A DNA stretch of 45,720 nucleotides, taken from Actinoplanes utahensis (GTDB taxonomy: Bacteria > Actinomycetota > Actinomycetes > Mycobacteriales > Micromonosporaceae). The translations under genes were made by a program, and so were the position numbers. Shown here piece by piece: positions 8,302-16,385 of the stretch. The notes under the pieces were generated by a model. The model had not been told where the DNA came from, did no database searches, and worked only from the letters and a program-made list of their open reading frames with translations. Location of the stretch: positions 1 to 45,720 of the forward strand of contig NZ_BOMZ01000039.1 of assembly GCF_016862455.1 (NCBI RefSeq). Direction: 5' to 3'. The stretch's first letter is position 1. Each line of letters begins with the position of its first letter.

Positions 8302-8961
8302 GTGCGAGTTCTCTGGAACGCTCTCAACCGGCTCACCGCCCTCCTCATGCTCCTGCTGCTCGCCCCGCTGATCCTGGCCGTCGCCGCCTGGATCCGGATC
8401 GCCGACGGCAAGGGCGTCCTCTTCGTCCAGGACCGGGCCGGCAAGGACGGCGTCCCGTTCCGGATGCTGAAGTTCCGGTCGATGGTGCACGACTCGGTCG
8501 CGCTCAGCGCGAAGCTCGGCATCGACGACCCGTTCGGGCTGGTCGAGAACGATCCGCGGATCACCCGGTGCGGGCGCTTCCTGCGGCGTACCAGCCTGGA
8601 CGAGCTGCCCCAGCTGATCAACGTGGTGACCGGCCGGATGAACCTGGTCGGCCCGCGCCCCGACGTGCTGCCGCAGGTCGCCAACTACTCACCCGAGGAC
8701 GCCCGCCGCCTGGCGGTGAAACCCGGCATCACCGGGTGGGCGCAGATCAACGGCCGCGACGACATCGACTGGCCGCAGCGGTTCATCCTGGACCGCTGGT
8801 ACGTCGACAACTGGTCGCCGCTGCTCGACCTGAAGATCCTCGTGCGCACCGCGATCAGCCTGAACCGGGGCGAGCCGCCGGTCCACGTCGACCAGCTCAA
8901 CATCGCCCGGCAGCAGACCGTCACCGAACCGGCCGAGGCGGAAGCCAGCCGTGCCGCCTGA
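8302..8961 (+). CDS. Small phosphoglycosyl transferase (priming enzyme, PglC-like)
   Basis: 219 residues from GTG 8302, after AAGAGGTAAC; an ATG-less upstream start at 8278 would overlap the preceding gene. One N-terminal hydrophobic segment (LTALLMLLLLAPLILAVAAW) is followed by the monotopic PGT catalytic domain: KFRSMVHDSV, RFLRRTSLDELPQLINV with the catalytic Asp-Glu pair, GPRPDVLPQV and KPGITGWAQINGR. It transfers a sugar-1-phosphate from a UDP-sugar to undecaprenyl phosphate, the first membrane step of repeat-unit assembly. It is the only priming enzyme in the window. A likely donor is the modified UDP-amino sugar made by the neighbouring dehydratase and aminotransferase. Confidence 0.92.
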   Translation: MRVLWNALNRLTALLMLLLLAPLILAVAAWIRIADGKGVLFVQDRAGKDGVPFRMLKFRSMVHDSVALSAKLGIDDPFGLVENDPRITRCGRFLRRTSLDELPQLINVVTGRMNLVGPRPDVLPQVANYSPEDARRLAVKPGITGWAQINGRDDIDWPQRFILDRWYVDNWSPLLDLKILVRTAISLNRGEPPVHVDQLNIARQQTVTEPAEAEASRAA

Positions 8962-10033
8962 ACCGCCCCGCGAGATCGGGTCGGAGTTCCACTGGGACGC
9001 GGCCGCCCTGCTCGACGAGGAGTGGGGCGGTCTGCCCGGATGGCTGCCGGTCCGGCGGGCGCTGTTCGCCACCGGGGCCGGCGGGCTGAGCGCGCTGCTG
9101 CGGCTGCTCGCGCCGTCCGGGCGGCTGCACGTCCCGTCGTACTTCTGCATGGGGGTCGCCGAATTCCTCGCCCCGCAGACGTCGATCACCTGGTACCGGC
9201 ACCTGCCCGACGGCCGCGGCCCGCGCTGGGACACGCTGCGGCCCGCACCCGGCGACGTCGTGCTCGCCCAGAACCTGTTCGGCCGCGACGACCCGGCGGG
9301 CTGGGAGGCCTGGATACGGGGCCACCCCGCGATCACCGTGATCGAGGACCACTCGCACGACCCGTTCAGCGAATGGGCCTGCGCCAGCACCGCCCACTAC
9401 GCGGTCGCGTCGCTGCGCAAGACGCTGCCGCTGCCGGACGGCGGTCTGCTGTGGTCGCCGCGCGGCCTCGACCTTCCGGCCCCGTCCGGGCCGGCCGCCG
9501 GCGGCGCCGACCTGAAACTCGCGGCGATGCTGCTCAAGGCCGCTTGGCTGGCCGGCCGGCCGGTGCCCAGGGACCACTTCCGGGAACTGCAGCGACGAGG
9601 AGAACATCAACTGCTGGGAAGCGCGGGCCCGGCGAGCGCGGTCACCGCGGCGATGCTGCCGCTCCTGGACATCTCGGGAGTACGGGGGGCGAGCGCGCGG
9701 AACGCCGCGGAGGTGGCGGCCGCGCTCGGTGGGCGTACACCGCAGGGGTTCGAAATCCTCGGGGGTGGGGGTTTCCGGGTGCAGCTGGTGTGCCCGTCGC
9801 GGCCGGCGCGCGACCGGTTGCTGGCGTTCCTGGCGGCGAACCGGATCTTCGCGCCGGTGCACTGGCGGCAGGACCGGGTCGGGTTCTGGAGTGGCGACGA
9901 GGCGGCCGCGGCCCTCGGGGACCGGATGCTCACGCTGCCCGTCGATCACCGGTGCGGACCGGGAGATCTGCGGCGTATCGCTGAGGTGGTCAGCGCGGGG
10001 TCGAAAGGATCTTTTTCTGGCCATATGATCTGA
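8951..10033 (+). CDS. PLP-dependent fold-type-I enzyme, aminotransferase-like
   Basis: 360 residues from GTG 8951, overlapping the preceding gene by 11 bases. The fold resembles the DegT/DnrJ superfamily: ATGAGGLSALLRLL for cofactor phosphate contacts, VIEDHSHDPF with the Asp that would contact the pyridine nitrogen, and ASLRKTLPLPDGG with the candidate Schiff-base Lys. It is divergent from canonical sugar aminotransferases; the second polysaccharide cluster carries a canonical one. As last gene of the operon it probably modifies a sugar or a substituent. The exact reaction is unknown. Confidence 0.7.
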   Translation: MPPEPPREIGSEFHWDAAALLDEEWGGLPGWLPVRRALFATGAGGLSALLRLLAPSGRLHVPSYFCMGVAEFLAPQTSITWYRHLPDGRGPRWDTLRPAPGDVVLAQNLFGRDDPAGWEAWIRGHPAITVIEDHSHDPFSEWACASTAHYAVASLRKTLPLPDGGLLWSPRGLDLPAPSGPAAGGADLKLAAMLLKAAWLAGRPVPRDHFRELQRRGEHQLLGSAGPASAVTAAMLPLLDISGVRGASARNAAEVAAALGGRTPQGFEILGGGGFRVQLVCPSRPARDRLLAFLAANRIFAPVHWRQDRVGFWSGDEAAAALGDRMLTLPVDHRCGPGDLRRIAEVVSAGSKGSFSGHMI

Positions 10034-10048
10034 GCGTGGTCGATCGCA

Positions 10049-10085
10049 GGCCGGCATCAGCTCGCTTCGCTCGCCGATGCCGGCC
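10049..10085. terminator. GC-rich hairpin after the first polysaccharide operon
   Basis: GGCCGGCATC (10049-10058) pairs perfectly with GATGCCGGCC (10076-10085) around a loop containing CTCGCTTCGCTCG. CGATCG flanks both sides. No T tract follows, so it is either a factor-independent actinobacterial terminator or a REP-like dispersed palindrome. Confidence 0.6.
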
Positions 10086-10140
10086 CGGACGTTCGATCGT
10101 GATCCTGGCAGATGGCCCGTGATCATGTAGGAGGCAGGCG

Positions 10141-11397
10141 ATGACCTCCATGAGCTGGTTCGCGCTGGGGATGGCGGTGTTCGGCGCGTTCAGCTACGCG
10201 ACCGGCTCGATCCTGCAGGCCGTCGGCGCCAAGCGCAGCCACAGCACGGCCAGCACCCTCGGTCATCCGCTCTACCTGGTCGGCATCGGCTTCGACATCG
10301 TCGCCTGGGTCGGCGCCGTCGTCGCCCTGCAACACCTCGCCGTCTACGTCGTCGAGTCGGTCCTCGCCGGATCCCTCGCGGTCACCGCCGTCGCGGCCTG
10401 GCTGTTCCTCGGCTCCCGACTGCGCCCCCGCGACGTCGCCGCGATCGTCTGCACCACCTGCGCGCTCGGGGTGCTCGCGCTCTCCGCCGGCCAGCAGCAC
10501 GAGATGCTGCCGTCCATGACGGTCCGGATCGGCCTGGTCACCGCCCTCGTCACCCTGTGGGCGCTCGGCTGGGGCGCCACCCGCACCGGGCGGCCCGGCC
10601 TCATCGCCCTCATCGGTGGCTTCTCGCTCGGCGGCGCCGCGATCTCCGGCCGTGCCCTGCAGTTCCCCGAGACCGAGATGGCGCAGGCGTCCACCGCCGT
10701 CGTCGCCGTCGTCACCGAGCCGGTCACCTGGACCATGCTCGCGTTCGCGCTGACCGGCATGCTGCTCTACGCCGCCGCGCTGCAGGGCGGCGAGGTCGGC
10801 CGGGTCACCGCCGTCCACTGGACCGGCGAGGTGGTCCTGCCGTCGATCATCGCCCTCACCCTGATCGGCGACACCGTCAAACCCGGCTGGGAGTGGGCCG
10901 CCCTCGCCGCCGGCGCCGTCACCGTCGGTTCGGCCATCGTGCTGGCCTCCGCTCCCGCCGCCGTCGCCCCCGCCGGGGAGGACGGCGCCGTCGCGGGTGC
11001 CGCCGCCGGTGGCGCCGTCGCGGTGCCGCCGCCACGGGCCGGGGTGGCCCTCGTGCCCGTCGAGGCCTGGCGGTTCGCCATCCCCGTCGAAGCGCACTGG
11101 CCGGCGCTGCAACCGCCACTCGTCCGCGGGTACGGGACGATCATGTGGTGGGGCTCGCCGATCACCCCCCAGCCGTTGTGGATCCCACCCGACCGGACCC
11201 TCAGCCCGCCCGGCGCGATCCCGGCCTGGGCCGGCCCGCAGCTGCCCGAGGCCCGCACCGCCGGCGCGGCCCGCACCGGCCTGCGCCGCCCGCGCCGGAT
11301 CCCGGCCCGCCGGCCCGCGGCCCTGCCCGCCGCCCGCCGCGCCACCACCGCACCCGCTGCGGCCCTGCCCGCGCCACACCGTTCCACCGCGGCCTGA
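10141..11397 (+). CDS. Multi-pass membrane protein, DMT-transporter-like, with long Pro-rich tail
   Basis: 418 residues from ATG 10141, preceded by GTAGGAGGCAGGCG. Residues 1-275 contain eight or nine hydrophobic helices with the paired layout of drug/metabolite transporters (ALGMAVFGAFSYATGSILQA, then AVYVVESVLAGSLAVTAVAA). No substrate motif is recognised. Residues about 276-418 are a Pro/Ala/Arg tail with no membrane segment, unusual for the family. The end of the tail and the stop codon lie in a tandem repeat that continues after the gene, so the tail may have grown by repeat expansion. Predicted role: small-molecule export or an uncharacterised membrane function. Confidence 0.7.
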   Translation: MTSMSWFALGMAVFGAFSYATGSILQAVGAKRSHSTASTLGHPLYLVGIGFDIVAWVGAVVALQHLAVYVVESVLAGSLAVTAVAAWLFLGSRLRPRDVAAIVCTTCALGVLALSAGQQHEMLPSMTVRIGLVTALVTLWALGWGATRTGRPGLIALIGGFSLGGAAISGRALQFPETEMAQASTAVVAVVTEPVTWTMLAFALTGMLLYAAALQGGEVGRVTAVHWTGEVVLPSIIALTLIGDTVKPGWEWAALAAGAVTVGSAIVLASAPAAVAPAGEDGAVAGAAAGGAVAVPPPRAGVALVPVEAWRFAIPVEAHWPALQPPLVRGYGTIMWWGSPITPQPLWIPPDRTLSPPGAIPAWAGPQLPEARTAGAARTGLRRPRRIPARRPAALPAARRATTAPAAALPAPHRSTAA

Positions 11398-11640
11398 CAC
11401 CGCTGCGCGCCGGTTGGCCCGCACGGTTCCACCGCTGCGGCCTTGCCCGCGCCACACCGTTCCACCGCGGCCTGACACCGCCGCGGGCCGGCGGGCCACA
11501 CCGTTCCACCGCGCCCTGACACCGCTGGGGCCGGCGGGCCGCACGGTCGCGGCCTGACGCCGCTGTGCGCCAGCGGCCCCGCACAGTTCTACCGCGGCCT
11601 GACGCCGCTGTGCGCCCGGTGGCTCGGCTTCGGCCGCCGG
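11354..11640. repeat. Tandem repeats across the end of the membrane-protein gene
   Basis: A 50-base block (11354-11403) recurs at 11432-11481 with one mismatch. More diverged partial copies with core CCGTTCCACCGCG or ACCGCGGCCTGAC follow to about 11640. The first copy contains the stop codon (11395-11397). The array fills the gap between the membrane-protein gene and the convergent kinase gene. Confidence 0.85.
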
Positions 11641-11643
11641 TGT

Positions 11644-13014
11644 TCAGGACTTCTTGCCGCCGGTTTTCGATGTGTTCTTGTCCTTGGTTTTGGCCTTGGC
11701 CTTGGTCTTCTTCTCGGCCTTCGGCTCTGAGCCGCCGGCCTTCGACGCGGGCGCCGCCGTCGCGGCCGCCTTTGACGCGGCAGCCTTCGGTGCGGACCCG
11801 GCGGCCGTGACGAGCCGACCGGGCGGTGAGGCCGGCGGGCGTGTGACAGCCGGCCCCGTGGCGGGTGCCGATGGCGCGGCCGGCGCCGACCGGCAGCCGA
11901 TCCCGCGGGACGCGGCGAACGAAGGCGCTGTGGCGCAGCTGCCCGGCGGAGGGCCGGCGGCAGCCGGCGACGGAGTGCGGGCGTCGCCGCCGTCCCACGT
12001 CACCAGACCGGCGACGGCCAGAACACAGGCGGCGCCGGCCGCGGCGAGAACGCGGCGATCGCCGATGACGCGGGCCGCGCCCGCCGTGGCCACCGTCGTG
12101 GCCCGGTCGCGAAGCCGTGGGAGCACCGTGCTCGTCTCCGCCGAAGCCGCCGCCTCCCGCAACATCATCGCCGGGGGAAGCCCGGCGATCCGGCCGAGCA
12201 CCTCGGCGACCTCCGCGGCGCTGGGGCGTTCCTCCGGCGCCTTCGCCAGACAGCGCGGGACCAGACGGGACACCTCGGACGGCAACCCCGGCACCGGCGG
12301 CAGCGGAGCCGGCTCGGTGTAATAGTGCGCCCGGAGCTGCTGTGTCACGGTGGAGGTCCGCCACGGCATCCGCCCGGCCAGGCTCAGATAGAGCAGCAGA
12401 CCGAGCGCGTACACGTCGGTCGCGGGGCGTACCGGGCCGCCGTCGATGCGTTCCGGCGCCAGGTAAGCCGGTGTCCCCAGCAGTTGGCCGTCCGCGCCGT
12501 CCATCTCGCCGACGGCGGCAGAGATGCCGAAGTCGACCAGCTTCACCCCGGACGAGCTCACCATCACGTTGCCCGGTTTGACGTCCCGGTGCACGACACC
12601 GCGGGCATGGGCCGCGGCGAGGGCCGCCGCCACCTGGGCGCAGATCAGGACGGCCAGCCGCCATGGGATGCGATTGCCGCTGAGCAGATCCGCCAGCGTG
12701 CGACCGTCGACGAGTTCCATCACCACATAGGGCAGAGCCTTGCCGTGGTACGCCGCCTCGCCGTAGTCGTACACCTCGACGACCATCGAGTGCCGCAGGC
12801 CGGCTGCCGCACGCGCCTCCGCGAGGATCCGGTGCGTCACCTCCGGATCGGTCGCCAGCCGCGGCGAGAGCACCTTGACGGCCACCTCCCGGCCCAGCAC
12901 GTCGTCGTCGGCACGCCACACCACGGACATGCCACCCTGGCCCAGGCGGTCACGAAGCCGATACCGCCCACCGATCAGTAAACCGCTCTCCACGACGTGT
13001 TGCGATGCCCGCAA
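11644..13014 (-). CDS. Transmembrane Ser/Thr protein kinase (PknB-type)
   Basis: 456 residues. The catalytic domain (about 17-275) has the Gly loop RLGQGGMSVV, VAVKV with Lys47, HRDVKPGN (catalytic Asp144), DFG at 161-163 and an APE motif. A single membrane helix lies around 322-345 (LAAAGAACVLAVAGLVTW). The outer part has no PASTA domain; it is Pro/Ala-rich with two Cys and ends in about 30 Lys-rich residues (KKTKAKAKTKDKNTSKTGG). The tail could bind an anionic surface polymer; this is inference. The listed start is TTG at 13014; GTG at 12993 is an equal alternative and neither has a clear ribosome-binding site. Confidence 0.9.
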   Translation of the reverse strand: MRASQHVVESGLLIGGRYRLRDRLGQGGMSVVWRADDDVLGREVAVKVLSPRLATDPEVTHRILAEARAAAGLRHSMVVEVYDYGEAAYHGKALPYVVMELVDGRTLADLLSGNRIPWRLAVLICAQVAAALAAAHARGVVHRDVKPGNVMVSSSGVKLVDFGISAAVGEMDGADGQLLGTPAYLAPERIDGGPVRPATDVYALGLLLYLSLAGRMPWRTSTVTQQLRAHYYTEPAPLPPVPGLPSEVSRLVPRCLAKAPEERPSAAEVAEVLGRIAGLPPAMMLREAAASAETSTVLPRLRDRATTVATAGAARVIGDRRVLAAAGAACVLAVAGLVTWDGGDARTPSPAAAGPPPGSCATAPSFAASRGIGCRSAPAAPSAPATGPAVTRPPASPPGRLVTAAGSAPKAAASKAAATAAPASKAGGSEPKAEKKTKAKAKTKDKNTSKTGGKKS

Positions 13015-13754
13015 ACAGCACGGTCCAACCCGCGCGGAGCCGACCGGGACGGTGAACCGGGTCCCAGGCCCCAGCCACCTGCCGCAGATGCGGACAGACA
13101 GTGCGTTTCGCTTCTCTTCGGACTGTCGCGCCGTGGGGCGTCACCCGAGGATCGTCCGCGCAGCGGTGGATCTGCCGGGCTCGCTCTCAGTGCTGTCTCC
13201 CGCTGCTTGAGACAGCCATCCGAGTCCTTGCGACGCCCGTGCCGTGCGTGAAGTCGGCCGCTGGGCGCGGTTGGCATAACGCTTTCGATCACGGTGTGAG
13301 CTGCGGTGATGGCCGCCTTGCGAGACAGCAGTGACGACCAGCCGGAAGTAACCCGGTGCCCGGCTTGCCCGCAGGCCGGCAGAAAGTCCCGTCACCCCGC
13401 CGGTCCGGCCACGCTGATCATGGGGACGCTGTGCAGGCGGGCTGGCACCACATCATCACAGTGGTGTTCTCGCGATGAGGGACCGCGCGCTCAGCGATTC
13501 CTGATCCGTACAACCCATCGCTTCGGTGTGCCCTCCGGGTACGACGCAGAGAGGACGGAGAGTTGATGGGCCGGCTGCGCTCATAGCCACCTCCCGGAGG
13601 TGCGCTCGTCGTCGATGCCGGCAGTTCGGGCCGGCCTGCATGTAGCGGCGACGAGCCGTACCCGTACGTCATGGAATCGGGCAGCCCTCCTGCGCGCCAC
13701 GCGATCGTGGACAACGCGAGCGGCGACGGGAGGCCGCAATCGAGGAGGATCGTC
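13015..13754. other. Intergenic stretch without a convincing gene
   Basis: About 740 bases with codon use unlike the neighbours. The short ORFs on both strands show no recognisable family. ATG at 13564 with GGACGGAGAG upstream would give only a 6-residue peptide, followed by the perfect palindrome CACCTCCCGGAGGTG (about 13590-13604). The region looks like decayed DNA at the edge of a rearranged segment. Confidence 0.4.
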
Positions 13755-13920
13755 ATGACGCCTACCGAAACGTCGTTTTACCATCGCCCCATGAAGATCA
13801 TGGTAGATGACCTGCGGGGACCTGAGATCCAGGCATTCCTCCAGGAGCACGTCGATGAAATGCGCGCGGTCGGTCCTCCCGAGAGCAAGCACGCCCTCGA
13901 CCTGGACGGTCTGCGCCGCA
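13755..13920 (+). pseudogene. N-terminal fragment of a GNAT acetyltransferase
   Basis: After GAGGAGGA, ATG 13755 opens a frame encoding FYHRPMKIMVDDLRGPEI, then about 30 residues ending PPESKHALDLDGLR. This matches the start of small GNAT N-acetyltransferases of the YsnE type (DDL, PPESxHALDL motifs recalled from the family). The similarity stops at about 13920, before any acetyl-CoA-binding motif, and the rest reads as unrelated Arg/Ser-rich sequence. About two-thirds of the gene is missing. The break is close to the end of the nitronate monooxygenase gene. Confidence 0.7.
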
Positions 13921-13971
13921 ACTGGCGCCAGGTGGACGGAAGGTCGCGATCCTCCGCCCACCGATACGCCG

Positions 13972-15036
13972 TCAGATGCTCTCGAACCGGTTGCTGTCGT
14001 CGGCCACCAGCGTGGCCAGGTATTCCTGCGCGGTGACCGACCGTGACAGCGACGCGGACTGCCCGGCCCAGAGGTTGACATATCGCGAGTCGTTGTGAGC
14101 TGCGGCGGCTCGACGCAGGGGCTGCATCAGTGCGTTGTGCACCGGATACTCGGGCACGTTCGCCTCTTCCGCCGCGAGTTCCCGGATCAGCGGGTTGATG
14201 ATCGCTCGTGCGTGGCGGCCGGAGAACAGTCGGGTGAGCACGGTGATCCGGGCGTCGGGACCGGTGAGTGCAGCCTTGTGGATCGGGCTCGCCCCCGACT
14301 GGGTCGTGGCCAGGAAGCCGGTTCCGATCTGTACGCCCGCGGCGCCGAGCGCGAGCGCCGCCGTCACACCGCGACGGTCGGCGATCCCACCGGCCGCGAC
14401 CACAGGGATGCGGACGGCGTCGACGACCTGCGGAACGAGCGAGAACGTTCCCACCAGCGACTCGGCGACCGGCCGCAGGAAGGCACCCCGATGCCCGCCG
14501 GCGTCGCTGCCGGAGGCGACCACGACGTCGAGTCCCGCGGCCTCCACGGCCACTGCCTCGTCGACGGTGGTGGCGGTGCCGATCGTCACGATGCCTCGGC
14601 GTCGGGCCTCGGTCACCACGTCGGCGGACGGCACGCCCATGACGAAACTGATCACCGGTGGCTGCGCTGCCAGCAGAGCGTCCATCTGATCGTCGAAGAC
14701 CGGCGGCGTGGTGTACGAGGTCGGCGCCGACACGCCGAGGCGCTCGTAGAGCGGCCGGAGCCGTTCGAAGTCCGCGGGTGCCGGGCGCAGGCCTGCCTCA
14801 TAAGGGTGCGGTACCCACAGGTTCACGTTGAACGGCCGGTCCCGGGGCACCGCCGACTTGAGGTCGGCAACGAGCGCCGTGATCGCATCGGGGTCCAGAT
14901 GGTGCGCGCCGAACGAGCCGAGGCCGCCGGCGCCGCTGACCGCGGCGACGAGTGCGACGCTCGACAAGCCACCGCCGAACGGGCCCTGGATGATCGGAAC
15001 ATCGATTCCCAGCAGTTCGGTCAGCCGGGCGCTCAT
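13972..15036 (-). CDS. Nitronate monooxygenase / 2-nitropropane dioxygenase family
   Basis: 354 residues of TIM-barrel flavoprotein. Key features: PIIQGPFGGGLSS near the N-terminus, VISFVMGVPSADVV, GTATTVDEAVAVEAAGLDVV, then GSDAGGHRG with the candidate catalytic His, and the FMN phosphate loop PVVAAGGIADRRGV plus GAAGVQIGTGF. The family oxidises alkyl nitronates such as propionate 3-nitronate with FMN and O2. Its ATG overlaps the stop of the flavodoxin-like gene by 4 bases (ATGA), so the two are translationally coupled. Both appear controlled by the divergent TetR regulator. Confidence 0.9.
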   Translation of the reverse strand: MSARLTELLGIDVPIIQGPFGGGLSSVALVAAVSGAGGLGSFGAHHLDPDAITALVADLKSAVPRDRPFNVNLWVPHPYEAGLRPAPADFERLRPLYERLGVSAPTSYTTPPVFDDQMDALLAAQPPVISFVMGVPSADVVTEARRRGIVTIGTATTVDEAVAVEAAGLDVVVASGSDAGGHRGAFLRPVAESLVGTFSLVPQVVDAVRIPVVAAGGIADRRGVTAALALGAAGVQIGTGFLATTQSGASPIHKAALTGPDARITVLTRLFSGRHARAIINPLIRELAAEEANVPEYPVHNALMQPLRRAAAAHNDSRYVNLWAGQSASLSRSVTAQEYLATLVADDSNRFESI

Positions 15037-15629
15037 GCCGCACCGACCAGGCGGCCATGGCGCAGTTCGACCGCGACCCGGGCGACCCTGCGGCCGAGGT
15101 GCTCGGCGGTGCGCAGGTCGGCCGTCCCCGGCGCGTCATCCGGGCCGGCATCGGAGGGCGCCTGTGCCATCGCGCCGAGGAACCCGCCCAAGCGATTGAG
15201 ATCCTCCACATCACCGACGGTGGAATAGAGCCACCCGGGCGGCAGCCCGAGGGAAACCCAATGCATGCCGTGCTGGGCGGCGAACACCGCCAGCGACGAC
15301 AGGGTGTTCAGTTTGTCGCCGTTGACACCGGCGGACGTGGTGAACCCTGCAGCGATCTTGTCGCGCCAACCCTGCTGCGCCCAGACCGACCCGCTGGCCT
15401 CGGCGAAGGCCTGGAAGACGGCAGACTGGCTGCCCATGTATGTGGGGGTGCCGAAGATGATCGCTTCGGCGTCGGTGAGGGCCTGCCACAGCACATCGTC
15501 CAGTGCGGAGATGTCGTGCAGGGCAGCGGTGACACCGGGAACCGATGCCGCGCCGGAGGCGACGGCCCGAGCTTGGCGTGCGGTATGGCCGTAGCCGCTG
15601 TGGTACGCGATGACGACACTGATGGACAT
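15033..15629 (-). CDS. Flavodoxin-fold NAD(P)H:quinone/FMN oxidoreductase (WrbA-like)
   Basis: 198 residues. The FMN phosphate loop is in AYHSGYGHTARQARAVA (about 8-24). FGTPTYMGSQSAVFQAF (about 59-75) and GFTTSAGVNGDK (about 95-106) are the other two flavodoxin-fold cofactor loops. The family reduces quinones or FMN in the cytoplasm. The start has a strong GGAAGGAGG. As first gene of a two-gene operon with nitronate monooxygenase, it may supply reduced flavin or detoxify quinone-like inducers; that link is inferred from coupling. Confidence 0.88.
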   Translation of the reverse strand: MSISVVIAYHSGYGHTARQARAVASGAASVPGVTAALHDISALDDVLWQALTDAEAIIFGTPTYMGSQSAVFQAFAEASGSVWAQQGWRDKIAAGFTTSAGVNGDKLNTLSSLAVFAAQHGMHWVSLGLPPGWLYSTVGDVEDLNRLGGFLGAMAQAPSDAGPDDAPGTADLRTAEHLGRRVARVAVELRHGRLVGAA

Positions 15630-15671
15630 GTCGTCCTCCTTCCAAGAGATGATGAAAGGACCGTAGACGAC

Positions 15672-15696
15672 CGGTCAACTAAAAGATAGTTGACCG
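15672..15696. promoter_or_regulatory. Perfect 10-bp palindrome, TetR-type operator
   Basis: CGGTCAACTA (15672-15681), a 5-base spacer AAAGA, then TAGTTGACCG (15687-15696). It lies midway between the divergent flavodoxin and TetR genes, where a TetR-family autorepressor would bind. Confidence 0.85.
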
Positions 15697-15700
15697 CTCG

Positions 15701-15706
15701 TATACT
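15701..15706 (+). promoter_or_regulatory. -10 element of a probably leaderless tetR promoter
   Basis: TATACT ends 6 bases before ATG 15713 and no ribosome-binding site is present. Transcription would start at or next to the ATG, giving a leaderless mRNA, which is common in actinobacteria. The operator overlaps the expected -35 position. Confidence 0.55.
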
Positions 15707-15712
15707 CGCCCC

Positions 15713-16336
15713 ATGGGCCGAACCAGTACCGCTCGTGACCGGCTGCGCGACAGCGCCTGTGAGCTGCTGCACACTCGTGGCTACGCCGCCGTCGGGGTGG
15801 CCGAGATCTGCGTGCGCGCTGATGTCCGCAAGGGCAGCTTCTACCACTTCTTCGAGTCCAAGCAGGCATTGACCATCGAGGTCATCGACACCCACTGGCA
15901 GGCGCAGCGGACAGGGTGGCGCGAGCTGCTCACCGGGCCGGAACCGGCCTTGGAACGCCTTCAGCGCCTCATCGCCTGGCTCGTCGAGACACAACGGCAG
16001 GGGTGGCAGGAGACCGGCCGGGTCGACGGATGCCTGCTCGGCAATCTGGCGATCGAATTGAGCAACCAGGAGGCCGCCGTTCAGCAACGCCTCACCGCCG
16101 CCTTCGCCGAACAGGCCGAACTCGTCCACGCCGCACTGGCCGATGGGGTGCGGGACGGCAGCGTCGCGCCCGGATACGCCGACCGGGCCACCGCGCGGGC
16201 CGTGGTCGCGCAGATCGAGGGTGCCGTGCTGCTGGCGAAACTCGCCGGCGGCGTGGGCTCGCTCGACGATCTGTGGCCGCACGTCCGACGACTCGTAACT
16301 GTCGATCCACCAACAGATGAATCAACCGGCAGCTGA
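15713..16336 (+). CDS. TetR/AcrR-family transcriptional regulator
   Basis: 207 residues. The N-terminal helix-turn-helix (about 8-55) has the family pattern ACELLHTRGYAAVGVAEI followed by VRKGSFYHFFESKQAL. The C-terminal ligand-binding domain has GCLLGNLAIELS, typical of the subgroup that often controls flavin or quinone enzymes. It is divergent from the flavodoxin/nitronate monooxygenase operon, and a perfect palindrome lies between them. It most likely represses that operon and itself until a quinone- or nitro-like inducer binds. The inducer is unknown. Confidence 0.92.
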   Translation: MGRTSTARDRLRDSACELLHTRGYAAVGVAEICVRADVRKGSFYHFFESKQALTIEVIDTHWQAQRTGWRELLTGPEPALERLQRLIAWLVETQRQGWQETGRVDGCLLGNLAIELSNQEAAVQQRLTAAFAEQAELVHAALADGVRDGSVAPGYADRATARAVVAQIEGAVLLAKLAGGVGSLDDLWPHVRRLVTVDPPTDESTGS

Positions 16337-16385
16337 GCCCGGCTACCCCCGGCGGACATTCGCTCGCTCGGCTCATTCTTGCGTG

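Noticed and set aside
11354..11640. An insertion sequence or origin in the repeat-rich gap
   Set aside because: No transposase, no terminal inverted repeats and no DnaA-box-like or AT-rich segment. The repeats copy the preceding gene's own 3' end.
13141..13566. Several short open frames on both strands between the kinase and the GNAT remnant
   Set aside because: No recognisable family, no consistent codon bias, and no good start sites.
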